Shown: positions 15,923-24,132 of the stretch, in pieces
Layout of the letters: each line of letters begins with the position of its first letter
How positions within the stretch are numbered: position 1 is the stretch's first letter
NCBI RefSeq assembly: GCF_037041345.1
Contig: NZ_CP146287.1
Location: 933,501 to 997,500 of the forward strand
Source: Abiotrophia defectiva ATCC 49176
Lineage (GTDB): Bacteria; Bacillota; Bacilli; Lactobacillales; Aerococcaceae
Direction: 5' to 3'
DNA: 64,000 nt
The notes under the pieces: generated by a model
The model's input: the letters and a program-made list of their open reading frames with translations, nothing else
The model's database searches: none
Told to the model about the DNA's origin: nothing
Made by a program: the position numbers and the translations under genes

Positions 15923-16966
15923 ATGTTATCAAATCGCCAACCTGACTACAGTAGATACTTAATTATCATCTTGATGCTAGTCGCTGGGGTCGCATTCTTG
16001 GGACTTGGCTTTCTCCTTTATCAAGCCATGACACAAAGCCCTAAGAAACCTGAAGTTTCGAGTTCAGTCCTTGTGTCTAGTCAGGAATCGGAGACCTCTA
16101 CTAGCCAATTTGCTGTATCATCGGACAGTCAGTCTGTCGCATCCGAACCAAGCGAGTCTCTCTCCGATAAGAATCAAGCTGTCCAGTCAGCATTTTCTGA
16201 TTTATATGGAACGAAATCAACTAAGCTTGCCTATTATTTCCAAGAAGTGACGCCAAGTAGTCAAGGGACTGCCTTGGTCAATCAGTCGGGTCCAATCAAG
16301 TCGGCTAGCATTATCAAACTCTTCATCATGCAGGTCTTGCTAGAGGAAATTAAGGCTGGACACTTAAGTTGGCAAGAGATGATTACCATGACGGCTGAAG
16401 ACCAGGTCGGCGGGACAGGTAATCTCCAAGCAGCTGAACCTGGCACTTCCTATAGTCTTGAAGAGTTAGCCTTAGAAATGTTAATTCACTCTGATAATAC
16501 CGCAACCAATCTGATTATTGAACGTCTAGGTGGCCTATCTGCTGTTCAAGCCAAGATTCAGTCCCTTGGCTATCAAGATACTCGTTTACAGCGCTTAATG
16601 ATGGACCAGGTCGCGATAGCTGAAGGAAGGGAAAACTTCACTAGTGCGCGTGAAGTCGGCCAGCTCTTAGCCAAGCTATATCAACATAAGCTAGTAGGGC
16701 AAGAGCAAGATCAAATTTTCTTAGATTACTTAGCCCAACAAACAGATCGTCAAGGGCTAGTTGCGTTACTTCCACAAGGCGTCATCAGCTATAATAAGAC
16801 AGGCACCAACTCAGCCCAGGGCTTGCAACATGATGCGGCCATTGTACAGGTATCTAATCAATCAGCTTATGTATTAGTGGTGTTGCAGGAAGGTCCAGGA
16901 GATGGCGACTTGTTAAAGCCGCTCCAAGAGATTGGTCAGCAAGTCTACGAGCTTATGAAAGACTAA
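15923..16966 (+). CDS. Membrane-anchored class A beta-lactamase-like serine hydrolase
   Basis: 347 residues. An N-terminal transmembrane anchor (residues 11-34) and a Ser-rich linker (about 45-85) precede a class A beta-lactamase/transpeptidase-like domain. S129-I-I-K132 is the SxxK motif, S190-D-N192 the SDN loop and K292-T-G the KTG motif. Aligning TRLQRLMMDQV with the omega loop TRLDRWEPELN of TEM puts Met226 at the deacylating Glu166 and Val230 at Asn170. The protein may therefore be acylated by beta-lactams or peptides but hydrolyse them poorly. It is outward-facing. A role in peptidoglycan or peptide hydrolysis is inference. Confidence 0.8.
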   Translation: MLSNRQPDYSRYLIIILMLVAGVAFLGLGFLLYQAMTQSPKKPEVSSSVLVSSQESETSTSQFAVSSDSQSVASEPSESLSDKNQAVQSAFSDLYGTKSTKLAYYFQEVTPSSQGTALVNQSGPIKSASIIKLFIMQVLLEEIKAGHLSWQEMITMTAEDQVGGTGNLQAAEPGTSYSLEELALEMLIHSDNTATNLIIERLGGLSAVQAKIQSLGYQDTRLQRLMMDQVAIAEGRENFTSAREVGQLLAKLYQHKLVGQEQDQIFLDYLAQQTDRQGLVALLPQGVISYNKTGTNSAQGLQHDAAIVQVSNQSAYVLVVLQEGPGDGDLLKPLQEIGQQVYELMKD

Positions 16967-17043
16967 AAGACTGGCTTTAGCTAGCTAGTCTTGAACTTAG
17001 GTGCTAGCCAGTTCTAGAATTTCAAGTTTTTTCAAAAAAGGCT

Positions 17044-17072
17044 TGAGATTTATAAAGTGTTCGTGCTATAAT
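17044..17072 (+). promoter_or_regulatory. rpmG promoter
   Basis: -35 TTGAGA (17044-17049), 17-bp spacer, -10 TATAAT (17067-17072) with an upstream TGC. Confidence 0.8.
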
Positions 17073-17124
17073 ACTTGAGTACTGTTGAGGTATCAGCAAG
17101 AAATGATTTGAGGAGGTTGTGACA

Positions 17125-17277
17125 ATGCGTGTTAACATTAACTTAGAATGTACAGAATGCGGCGATCGTAATTACTTAACTACCAAAAACAAACGTAATA
17201 ACCCAGATCGTTTAGAAGTAAAAAAATACTGCCCAAGATTGCGTAAAGTAACTTTACACCGTGAAGTGAAGAAGTAA
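17125..17277 (+). CDS. rpmG: 50S ribosomal protein bL33
   Basis: 50 residues, [20 protein letters not shown] onward, with AGGAGG upstream. The CTEC pair and a third Cys (KYCPR) are kept, while the fourth zinc position is Leu (PRLRK), a form related to the Glu-containing PRERK variant of lactic acid bacteria. So it is a partly degenerate zinc ribbon. Own promoter and terminator. Other L33 paralogs may exist elsewhere. Confidence 0.95.
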   Translation: MRVNINLECTECGDRNYLTTKNKRNNPDRLEVKKYCPRLRKVTLHREVKK

Positions 17278-17299
17278 GACGCGGCATAAGATACAAGCC

Positions 17300-17333
17300 A
17301 CAGCTCGTAGTAATGACTACGAGCTGTTTTCTT
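17300..17333 (+). terminator. Terminator after rpmG
   Basis: Perfect 11-bp stem (17300-17310 with 17317-17327), six-base loop, TTTTCTT tail. Confidence 0.9.
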
Positions 17334-17405
17334 ACTATTTGTCCAGAAACTATATTACGTTTAGATGACAAGCACAATCATAAGTTGAAAACAGAGGAAA
17401 GCGCT

Positions 17406-17414
17406 TGATATAAT
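17406..17414 (+). promoter_or_regulatory. Extended -10 promoter of the amidase gene
   Basis: TGATATAAT, 32 bases before the GTG start. Confidence 0.55.
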
Positions 17415-17446
17415 AGATTAGCATTAGTGAAAGGAGGGGGAATAAA

Positions 17447-18823
17447 GTGCAAAAGATCAATAAATTAGGCCAAGCTATGCGGTCACCACGCTATTTCCCC
17501 TTGCTAGTCTTGCTAGTCATTCTGACCCTGTCTAGCCTGGTGGTTTTCTGGGTTCAAACCTCTAGTCAGGTGACCATTCAAAATGCCAGTGTGACCCTGC
17601 GACAAGCACCAGATACCAATTCCAAGGCTATTAGTGCTATTAGCAAAGACCAAGTGGTACATGTCATTAAGAAAGAGGATAACTGGCTAAATGTTCGCTA
17701 TCGCCAGCGAGAAGGGTGGCTGCCCCAATGGCTATTAGACCAACTTAGTCTATCTTCTGACCAGGGCTTGACGGCTCAAGTTAAGAAGACCACACCTTTC
17801 TACCAAAAGGCATCCACTTCGAGTGCCAAGATTCGGGATTTGACAGAAGGTTACCAATACGACGTGGTGAGTGAGTCTAAGGGCTGGACTGAACTGATTG
17901 TCAATAACCAACCGGGCTATGTGGCCACGGCTGACTTAAACCTTTCTACCAAGGAGCAAATTCAAGCTCAACAAGAGACCATTCGGCCTGAGGATATTGA
18001 CATTACCAATGCCCAATATATTCAAGTTCGATCAGAAGGTCAGGCCTTCCACAGTGAGCCAAATCTTGAGAGCACGCCTTACTACAACCCAAGCTTTAAT
18101 CAACGTTTCAAATATCTGGGAACGGTTAATGGCGACGACGGGACAGAATTCTATCATGTAGAGGACCAAAATGGTCAACGTGGCTATGTAGAGTCTCGTA
18201 TTGTAGCCTTTGAAGATGCCTCTAAAGACCATGTGGATGGGCCGATTGCTCGTTCGCTTAATGGGGCGGTCATCTTAATTGATGCGGGCCACGGTGGGAG
18301 CGACCCAGGTGCTATTAGTCAAGATCCATATGCTCAAGAGAAGGCCGTCACCTTGGCTGCTTCGAATGTCTTAAAAGCCAAACTGGAAGCTCAAGGTGCG
18401 GTTGTCATCATGAGCCGTACTACCGACACAGATGTCAGCCTTGAAGAGCGAGCTCAGCTAGCTAATCAGGAAAAAGTTGATGCCTTTATTAGTATTCACT
18501 TTGATGAGGCAAGTAGCGACATCGCTTCGGGGATTACGACTTACTACTATCATACCCAAGATGAATCCTTAGCCAATTTAGTCAATACGGAGTTAGCTAA
18601 AATCCAACTCAATAATCAAGCCGTCGGCAATAATGGGGTTCACTTCGGTAACTACTATGTCTTGAGAGAAAATCATCAGCCAAGTCTGCTCTTAGAATTA
18701 GGTTACATGAGTAATAAAGACGACTTGAAACTGATTCAAAATTCTGGCTACTATGATGCAGTAGCGGAGGCCATTGTTAAGGGGCTGGAGCAGTATTTAG
18801 AATCTTCGTCTATAGCACAATAG
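17447..18823 (+). CDS. SH3-domain N-acetylmuramoyl-L-alanine amidase
   Basis: 458 residues, GTG start after AAAGGAGGGGG. An N-terminal membrane anchor (about 15-36) is followed by three bacterial SH3 modules (about 40-105, 110-165 and 188-258; repeated GWLP/GYVA/GYVE ends) and an Amidase_3 domain (about 273-450). Zinc ligands and catalytic Glu are visible as DAGHGG, QEKAVTLA, SIHFDE and LLELGYMSN. It should cleave the MurNAc-L-Ala bond in peptidoglycan while tethered to the membrane, in cell separation or turnover. Monocistronic; the gene ends just before the hisS leader promoter. Confidence 0.93.
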   Translation: MQKINKLGQAMRSPRYFPLLVLLVILTLSSLVVFWVQTSSQVTIQNASVTLRQAPDTNSKAISAISKDQVVHVIKKEDNWLNVRYRQREGWLPQWLLDQLSLSSDQGLTAQVKKTTPFYQKASTSSAKIRDLTEGYQYDVVSESKGWTELIVNNQPGYVATADLNLSTKEQIQAQQETIRPEDIDITNAQYIQVRSEGQAFHSEPNLESTPYYNPSFNQRFKYLGTVNGDDGTEFYHVEDQNGQRGYVESRIVAFEDASKDHVDGPIARSLNGAVILIDAGHGGSDPGAISQDPYAQEKAVTLAASNVLKAKLEAQGAVVIMSRTTDTDVSLEERAQLANQEKVDAFISIHFDEASSDIASGITTYYYHTQDESLANLVNTELAKIQLNNQAVGNNGVHFGNYYVLRENHQPSLLLELGYMSNKDDLKLIQNSGYYDAVAEAIVKGLEQYLESSSIAQ

Positions 18824-18825
18824 GC

Positions 18826-18854
18826 TTGACATAGAAAATAAAACGCGGTAAAAT
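18826..18854 (+). promoter_or_regulatory. Promoter of the hisS-aspS leader
   Basis: Consensus -35 TTGACA (18826-18831), 17-bp spacer, -10 TAAAAT (18849-18854), starting right after the amidase stop codon. Confidence 0.85.
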
Positions 18855-18860
18855 ACGGAG

Positions 18861-19093
18861 AAATAAGCAAAGAAATCGATGACGTAGACAAGTAGAGGTT
18901 TTGCTTCAGAGAGTGTTCCCTAGGCTGCAAGGACACAATTTAAACCTTCAAGACACTACCGAGATGAATGAGTGAAAACTTGTTCCGCTAACCCCGTTAC
19001 GGTCCAAAGGCATGTTGAAATCATGCGAAGAATAGGTGGTACCACGTTTTGACACGTCCTATAATCCTCAGGGGTTATAGGACGTGTTTGCTT
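18861..19093 (+). promoter_or_regulatory. T-box riboswitch controlling hisS-aspS
   Basis: Stem I: GTAG (18884-18887) pairs CTAC (18956-18959), GAGGTTT pairs AAACCTT, and a distal loop contains AGGCTGCAA. The specifier loop has AGTA at 18891-18894 opposite AAGACA. Codon GAC (Asp, 18952-18954) followed by a purine sits in the loop, while an overlapping CAC (His, 18954-18956) would run into the lower stem. The T-box motif AGGTGGTACCACG is at 19034-19046. A 16-bp terminator stem (19052-19067 with 19072-19087) competes with the antiterminator. The TGGT bulge base pairs with a G discriminator (tRNA-Asp) better than with the C73 of tRNA-His. Uncharged tRNA binding should allow readthrough into hisS. 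Confidence 0.93.
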
Positions 19094-19134
19094 TTATAGG
19101 GCACCATCACCAATATTACTAGGAGGATCTTATC

Positions 19135-20463
19135 ATGGCACAAGTGAAAAGAATGAAGGGCACAGTCGATATCTTGCCAGCAGAAAGTCGAATCTGGCAG
19201 TATATAGAAGATTCTGCCCGCGCAGTTTTTGAAACCTATAATTTCCAAGAAATCCGGACTCCCTTATTTGAAGCCTATGAGCTATTTGCTCGCTCATCAG
19301 GGGATACTTCGGAGATTGTATCCAAGGAAATGTATGACTTTAAGGATAAGGGCGATCGCCATTGCGCCTTACGTCCGGAAGGGACAGCAGGGGTTGTTCG
19401 GGCCTTTGTTGAGAACAAACTTTTTGGCCCCGAACATGCTAAACCATACAAAGTCTACTATATGGGGTCTATGTTCCGATATGAACGCCCTCAAGCTGGC
19501 CGACAACGTCAATTTAATCAGATTGGGGTAGAAGTTTTTGGTTCGACCAATCCGGCGACAGATGCGGAAACCATCGCTCTGGCATGGGACTTCTTCCAGG
19601 AATTGGGCATTGAAGGTTTAACCCTCTATGTTAACTCCCTGGGTTCAGCCCAAGATCGAGCACGCTACCGTCAAGCCTTAGTTGACTATTTTACACCATT
19701 GGCTGACCAGTTAAGTGCAGACTCACAACGTCGCCTGACTGACAATCCTATGCGGATTTTAGATTCTAAGGCACCAGAAGATACGGCTCTAGTTGTCAAT
19801 GCGCCAAAGATTCCAGACTACCTCAGCCCAGAAAGCAAGGAACACTTCGAGACCGTAAAGGCCATGTTAGAGGCCCTAGAAATTCCATATGTTGTTGATC
19901 CATCAGTGGTTCGTGGTTTGGATTACTATCAAGATACGATTTTTGAGATTATGGTAGATGATCAAGCCATTGGTGCTAAATCTACCATCTGTGGTGGTGG
20001 CCGTTATGATGGTCTGGTAGAGGCTCTTGGCGGACCTGCTACACCTGGTTTTGGATTCGGGATTGGGGTAGAACGTCTCTTGCTACTCCTTAAGCAACAG
20101 GAAGTGGAAGTGCCTGAAGCTGAACCTTTCGACGTTTACGTTATGGGCCTAGGCCAGGCAAGCAATATCATGGCCTTGCGTCTAGTTCAAGCAGCCCGTA
20201 AAGAAGGCTTGTTGGCAGAGCGGGATTACTTAGATCGTGGCCTCAAGGCACAATTTAAGCAAGCTGACAAGCTCAAAGCCCAAGTGATTTTGACAATCGG
20301 GGAAGACGAGTTAGCAGCCGGGACCGTGCAAGCCAAGCATCCTGCTAGTGGCAAGCAAGTCACACTGCCACTTGATCAAGTATTAGAAGACTTTATGGGG
20401 ACTTATCGCCAGTTAACGGTTGATACCTCAGTTATTGATAAGTATTTTAAGGGGGAATTTTAA
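19135..20463 (+). CDS. hisS: Histidyl-tRNA synthetase
   Basis: 442 residues, class II synthetase charging tRNA-His. Motif 2 region [20 protein letters not shown], histidine motif [15 protein letters not shown], motif 3 [12 protein letters not shown], and a C-terminal anticodon-binding domain from about 325. First gene after the T-box. Its TAA shares a base with the aspS ATG, so translation of the two is probably coupled. Confidence 0.98.
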   Translation: MAQVKRMKGTVDILPAESRIWQYIEDSARAVFETYNFQEIRTPLFEAYELFARSSGDTSEIVSKEMYDFKDKGDRHCALRPEGTAGVVRAFVENKLFGPEHAKPYKVYYMGSMFRYERPQAGRQRQFNQIGVEVFGSTNPATDAETIALAWDFFQELGIEGLTLYVNSLGSAQDRARYRQALVDYFTPLADQLSADSQRRLTDNPMRILDSKAPEDTALVVNAPKIPDYLSPESKEHFETVKAMLEALEIPYVVDPSVVRGLDYYQDTIFEIMVDDQAIGAKSTICGGGRYDGLVEALGGPATPGFGFGIGVERLLLLLKQQEVEVPEAEPFDVYVMGLGQASNIMALRLVQAARKEGLLAERDYLDRGLKAQFKQADKLKAQVILTIGEDELAAGTVQAKHPASGKQVTLPLDQVLEDFMGTYRQLTVDTSVIDKYFKGEF

Positions 20464-22229
20464 TGACGACGAAACGTTTGTACTGTGGGCAAGTCGGCCA
20501 AGAACAAGTGGGCCAAACTGTCACACTTAAAGGTTGGGTACAAAAACGACGCGATCTAGGGGGCCTAATCTTTATTGACTTAAGAGACCGTGAAGGTTTC
20601 TGTCAGGTTGTGCTCAATGGCGACCACTTAGGGGAGGCCATGGCCGACGCTGAGCGTATTCGTAGCGAGTATGTCCTAGAAGTGACGGGGACGCTGCAAT
20701 ACCGTGATGAGAAACAGCGTAACGCCAAAATTCCAACGGGTGATTTTGAATTGATGGCTGAGAAGTTGACTATTCTAGCCACTTCTAAGACACCACCTAT
20801 CTACTTAGACGATGAGGCTGAGATTCAAGATGATCTCCGTATGCGTCATCGCTTCTTGGATCTTCGTCGCCCACGTATGCAAGCTAACTTACGCCTGCGC
20901 CACCAAGTTACGAGCGCCATTCGTCGCTATTTGGATGATTTAGGCTTTATCGATGTTGAGACACCTTATTTGACTAAGTCCACACCTGAAGGGGCGCGTG
21001 ACTACTTGGTTGCGACTCGTGAAGCAGGTAAGTTCTTCGCCTTACCTCAATCACCGCAATTATTCAAGCAGTTGTTGATGGGTGCAGGCTTTGACCGTTA
21101 CTATCAAATCGTGCGTTGCTTCCGTGATGAAGACTTGCGGGGTGACCGCCAACCAGAATTTACCCAGATTGACTTAGAAACTAGCTTCTTAAACCAAGCC
21201 GACATCCAAGAAATCGTGGAACAAATGCTAAAAGAAGTGGTCAAAGCTACCAGAGGTCTGGATATGACTGATGCCTTCCCAAGCATGACTTATGCCCACG
21301 CCATGGCTCATTATGGGGTGGATAAACCAGATATTCGTTTTGACATGACCTTGAAGGATTTAAGTGACTTTGCTGCCAACTGTCAATTTTCTGTCTTTGC
21401 TAATACGGTTAAAGAGGGTGGCCAAGTTAAGGCAATTAACCTCAAGGGGCAAGCTGATGCATACACTCGTAAGACCGCGGATGCTTTAGTAGAAGTAGTC
21501 AAACCATATGGTGCCAAAGGCCTTGCTTGGTTGAAAGTAACCGAAGAAGGCTTGAACGGTCCAATTGCCAAGTTCTTTGCTGAACCAGCTGACACGCAAG
21601 CTATTCTAGACTTGACCCAAGGGGAACCTGGTGACATTCTCTTCTTCGTAGCGGATAAACCTCAAGTGGTTGCAGCCGCTCTCGGTGAGTTACGGGTTAA
21701 CCTAGCTAAAGCTCATCAACTCTTCGACGAGGATGCCTTAGCCTTTGTCTGGATTACCGACTGGCCGCTCTTCGAATATGACGAAGAAGCAGGGCGCTAC
21801 TTCGCAGCCCACCACCCATTTACTTCGCCACAAAACCTTGATTTAGAAGCCCTTAAGGCCAATCCAGATCAAGCCCTGGCGCAGGCCTATGACATCGTGC
21901 TTAACGGCTATGAGATTGGTGGGGGCTCCATCCGGATTCACACCCGTGCCATGCAAGAGCAAATGTTCGACTTGCTTGGTTTCACACCAGAAGAAGCACA
22001 AAGTCAATTTGGCTTCCTCTTGGATGCCTTAGACTACGGCTTCCCGCCACATGGTGGTTTGGCACTCGGTCTAGACCGTTTGGTTATGCTCTTAGCCAAA
22101 GAGCCAAACATCCGGGAAGTCATTGCCTTTCCTAAGAATGGTCGTGGGGTGGATACCTTTATCCAGGCTCCAAGTGATGTTGCGAGTGCTCAATTACAAG
22201 AGTTACATCTCCAAGTAGAGGCAGAATAA
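20463..22229 (+). CDS. aspS: Aspartyl-tRNA synthetase
   Basis: 588 residues, bacterial type: N-terminal OB anticodon-binding domain (about 15-105), class II catalytic core with the GAD insertion domain (about 285-420), motif 2 [20 protein letters not shown] and motif 3 [12 protein letters not shown]. Overlaps hisS by one base and shares the T-box, whose best-placed specifier codon is Asp. Whether it also mischarges tRNA-Asn cannot be told from this sequence. Confidence 0.98.
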   Translation: MTTKRLYCGQVGQEQVGQTVTLKGWVQKRRDLGGLIFIDLRDREGFCQVVLNGDHLGEAMADAERIRSEYVLEVTGTLQYRDEKQRNAKIPTGDFELMAEKLTILATSKTPPIYLDDEAEIQDDLRMRHRFLDLRRPRMQANLRLRHQVTSAIRRYLDDLGFIDVETPYLTKSTPEGARDYLVATREAGKFFALPQSPQLFKQLLMGAGFDRYYQIVRCFRDEDLRGDRQPEFTQIDLETSFLNQADIQEIVEQMLKEVVKATRGLDMTDAFPSMTYAHAMAHYGVDKPDIRFDMTLKDLSDFAANCQFSVFANTVKEGGQVKAINLKGQADAYTRKTADALVEVVKPYGAKGLAWLKVTEEGLNGPIAKFFAEPADTQAILDLTQGEPGDILFFVADKPQVVAAALGELRVNLAKAHQLFDEDALAFVWITDWPLFEYDEEAGRYFAAHHPFTSPQNLDLEALKANPDQALAQAYDIVLNGYEIGGGSIRIHTRAMQEQMFDLLGFTPEEAQSQFGFLLDALDYGFPPHGGLALGLDRLVMLLAKEPNIREVIAFPKNGRGVDTFIQAPSDVASAQLQELHLQVEAE

Positions 22230-22240
22230 GCATAAAAAAC

Positions 22241-22270
22241 GCCCTGACAGAATGTTCTGTCAGGGCATTT
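22241..22270. terminator. Bidirectional terminator between aspS and the PPDK regulator gene
   Basis: GCCCTGACAGAA (22241-22252) pairs perfectly with TTCTGTCAGGGC (22255-22266). T residues flank it on the plus strand and an A run precedes it, so it works for both convergent genes. Confidence 0.9.
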
Positions 22271-22274
22271 TGCC

Positions 22275-23102
22275 TTAGTTTTCATGCTTGTGTAGGTCTA
22301 GCATCTTGAGGATAATGGCAGCAGATTCTTCAATGCTACGTTGGGAAACGTCTAGGGTTTGGCAACCAATGCGTTTATAAACTTCTTGGGCAAAGTCAAA
22401 TTCTTCCTGAATGCGATCGAAGGAGGCGTACTTAGTTGGACTGGTGATGCCATATTCCCGCATGCGGGCATCCCGGTGTTGGTTAATAACTTCTACACGG
22501 TTAGTCAGTCCGACAATCTTGTTAGGGTCTAACTTGAAGAGAATTTCTGGTAATTCATTTTCTGGAATTAGTGGCAGGTTAGCTGCCTTGTAACCTAACA
22601 TGGCCAGGTACATGGAGAGAGGCGTCTTACCTGTACGGGAGACACCCAGTAGGATGATATCGGCTTCTTCGAACCCTTTAGGGTCCTTACCGTCATCAAA
22701 AGACATACAGTATTCCATGGCCCGAATCTTGTCGAAATAGCGGTCAGATAGCTCGTGTTGGGCCCCAATAATCTTGGTTGGTTTCATGTTAATCCGATAG
22801 CCAATTTCGTCTACAATCGGTTGAATGAGATTGTAGTAGGTCAGCTGGTGCTTGTTGAAAAAGCGTTCAGCATAGGCTGCCATCTCGTTATTAATCATGG
22901 TCATAAAGATTAAACCATCATGGGCAGCTGCATCTTCTAGGGCAATATCCAAATCGTTTATATTTGAAATAAAGTTGTATTTGTGACATACTTTATGTGC
23001 TGACGGATATTGAACAAGGGATGACTGCGCAACCTTTTGAGCAGTTTCTCCAATCGCATCCGAAATAATAAAGTAGTGTAAAGTTGGACGTGTGTCTTCC
23101 AT
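22275..23102 (-). CDS. Pyruvate, phosphate dikinase regulatory protein (PPSR family)
   Basis: 275 residues from the minus-strand ATG at 23102, preceded by GGAGGCGACTCACC; the longer upstream frame lacks a site. DUF299/PPSR family: bifunctional ADP-dependent kinase and Pi-dependent phosphorylase acting on a Thr of PPDK or PEP synthase. Visible are FIISDAIGETA at the N terminus, the P-loop GVSRTGKTPLSMYLA (about 150-165), and the C-terminal QTLDVSQRSIEESAA. The dikinase target is not in this window. A TGCTATGAT -10 is visible upstream, read on the minus strand. Confidence 0.93.
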   Translation of the reverse strand: MEDTRPTLHYFIISDAIGETAQKVAQSSLVQYPSAHKVCHKYNFISNINDLDIALEDAAAHDGLIFMTMINNEMAAYAERFFNKHQLTYYNLIQPIVDEIGYRINMKPTKIIGAQHELSDRYFDKIRAMEYCMSFDDGKDPKGFEEADIILLGVSRTGKTPLSMYLAMLGYKAANLPLIPENELPEILFKLDPNKIVGLTNRVEVINQHRDARMREYGITSPTKYASFDRIQEEFDFAQEVYKRIGCQTLDVSQRSIEESAAIILKMLDLHKHEN

Positions 23103-23162
23103 GGTGAGTCGCCTCCAATTCTTAATCACTTACATCATAGCATATTTGAAGGGGGCTTGTAT

Positions 23163-23678
23163 ATGGTTGATCATCACCATCATGATTGCCATGGGCATCA
23201 ACACTGTCAGTCGCATGACCATCAAGAGACTGAAGACATGTCAGTTGATGAAATTGTTAACCGTGGCATGGCACAGTTAAAAGCAGCTGGCTATAAAATG
23301 ACCAAGAAGCGTCAGGAGATTCTGCATTTATTTGCGGAAAATCAACGCTATCTGAGCGCCAAGTATATTCATCAACAATTAGCCAAAGACTATCCGACTA
23401 TGAGCTATAATACGACTTATCGCAATATTTATGATTTTGTGGATGAAGGCCTCTTAGAAGCCACGGAGTACAATGGCGAGCAAATGTTCCGTATTAACTG
23501 CTGGAACTGCGACCATGGACACCACCATCACCATTTTATCTGCACCGTGTGTGGCCGGACTATCCCCTTGGATGCATGTCCTATGGACCAGGTTAAGACC
23601 GACCTATCGCAAGTGGAAATCGAATGGCATCGTTTTGATGTCTTTGGTAAGTGTGCGCAATGCAAAGGTAAATCATGA
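23163..23678 (+). CDS. Fur-family metalloregulator with His-rich N terminus, Zur-like
   Basis: 172 residues from the ATG at 23163, seven bases after AAGGGGG; the TTG at 23157 is too close to that site. The N-terminal 25 residues are His/Cys-rich (HHHHDCHGHQHCQSHDH). A winged helix follows (about 30-110; KRQEILHLFAENQRYLSAKY, MSYNTTYRNIYDFVDEGLLE) and then a dimer domain with HHHHHFICTVCG and GKCAQCKG, the structural zinc Cys pairs. Likely a zinc-responsive repressor; PerR or Fur identity cannot be excluded. Divergent from the PPDK regulator gene with a 60-base spacer. Confidence 0.82.
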   Translation: MVDHHHHDCHGHQHCQSHDHQETEDMSVDEIVNRGMAQLKAAGYKMTKKRQEILHLFAENQRYLSAKYIHQQLAKDYPTMSYNTTYRNIYDFVDEGLLEATEYNGEQMFRINCWNCDHGHHHHHFICTVCGRTIPLDACPMDQVKTDLSQVEIEWHRFDVFGKCAQCKGKS

Positions 23679-23718
23679 AAATTATGGTAATAAAACCTTA
23701 AAAAATGAAAAAAGCCTA

Positions 23719-23748
23719 TTGAAAAATAGGTAAGAAGTAGGCTATAAT
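23719..23748 (+). promoter_or_regulatory. rpsU promoter
   Basis: -35 TTGAAA (23719-23724), 18-bp spacer, -10 TATAAT (23743-23748). GCCTATT and the following AAATAGG can form a small hairpin around the -35. Confidence 0.75.
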
Positions 23749-23816
23749 AGACAAGGAATCTTATTTAGATGCTTTATCTAGGAAAGGTTACTAAAAGCTC
23801 GGAGGGAGGGAAACCC

Positions 23817-23990
23817 ATGTCTAAAACAGTCGTTCGTGAAAACGAATCTCTAGATGACGCTCTTCGTCGCTTTAAGCGTAACGTTTCTAAAACAGGTACT
23901 TTAAGAGAGGCACGTAAACGTGAGTTTTACGAAAAACCATCTGTACGTCGTAAGAAGAAATCAGAAGCAGCTCGTAAACGTAAGTTTTAA
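23817..23990 (+). CDS. rpsU: 30S ribosomal protein bS21
   Basis: 57 residues from the ATG at 23817 after GGAGGGAGGG; the frame extends 16 codons upstream but without a site. Basic C terminus [15 protein letters not shown] and [15 protein letters not shown] are typical of bS21, which sits near the anti-Shine-Dalgarno end of 16S rRNA. In many Firmicutes yqeY follows directly; here two genes intervene after a terminator. Confidence 0.97.
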   Translation: MSKTVVRENESLDDALRRFKRNVSKTGTLREARKREFYEKPSVRRKKKSEAARKRKF

Positions 23991-24031
23991 TAACATTACG
24001 CTAGCTTATAAATAGCGATACATAGCGATTT

Positions 24032-24070
24032 AAAACACCCGGTGGCCAAGGTCATTGGGTGTTTTACTTT
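24032..24070 (+). terminator. Terminator after rpsU
   Basis: AAAACACCC (24032-24040) pairs with GGGTGTTTT (24057-24065); an inner TGGCC/GGTCA helix extends the hairpin. The trailing T run is short. Confidence 0.8.
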
Positions 24071-24132
24071 ACTTGCAAATTTAGCCTGAAAAGGGGATAA
24101 TAAGAACATCATTAGGACAAGGTGGGATGACC

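Noticed and set aside
16967-17043. Terminator after the beta-lactamase-like gene
   Set aside because: Imperfect inverted repeats (AAGACTGGCT/AGCTAGTCTT and CTTGAA/TTCAAG) exist, but the pairing is weak or the loop long, so no confident call was made.
20463-20466. Possible frameshift at the hisS-aspS junction
   Set aside because: The one-base overlap TAATG is a normal stop-start coupling; both proteins are full length.
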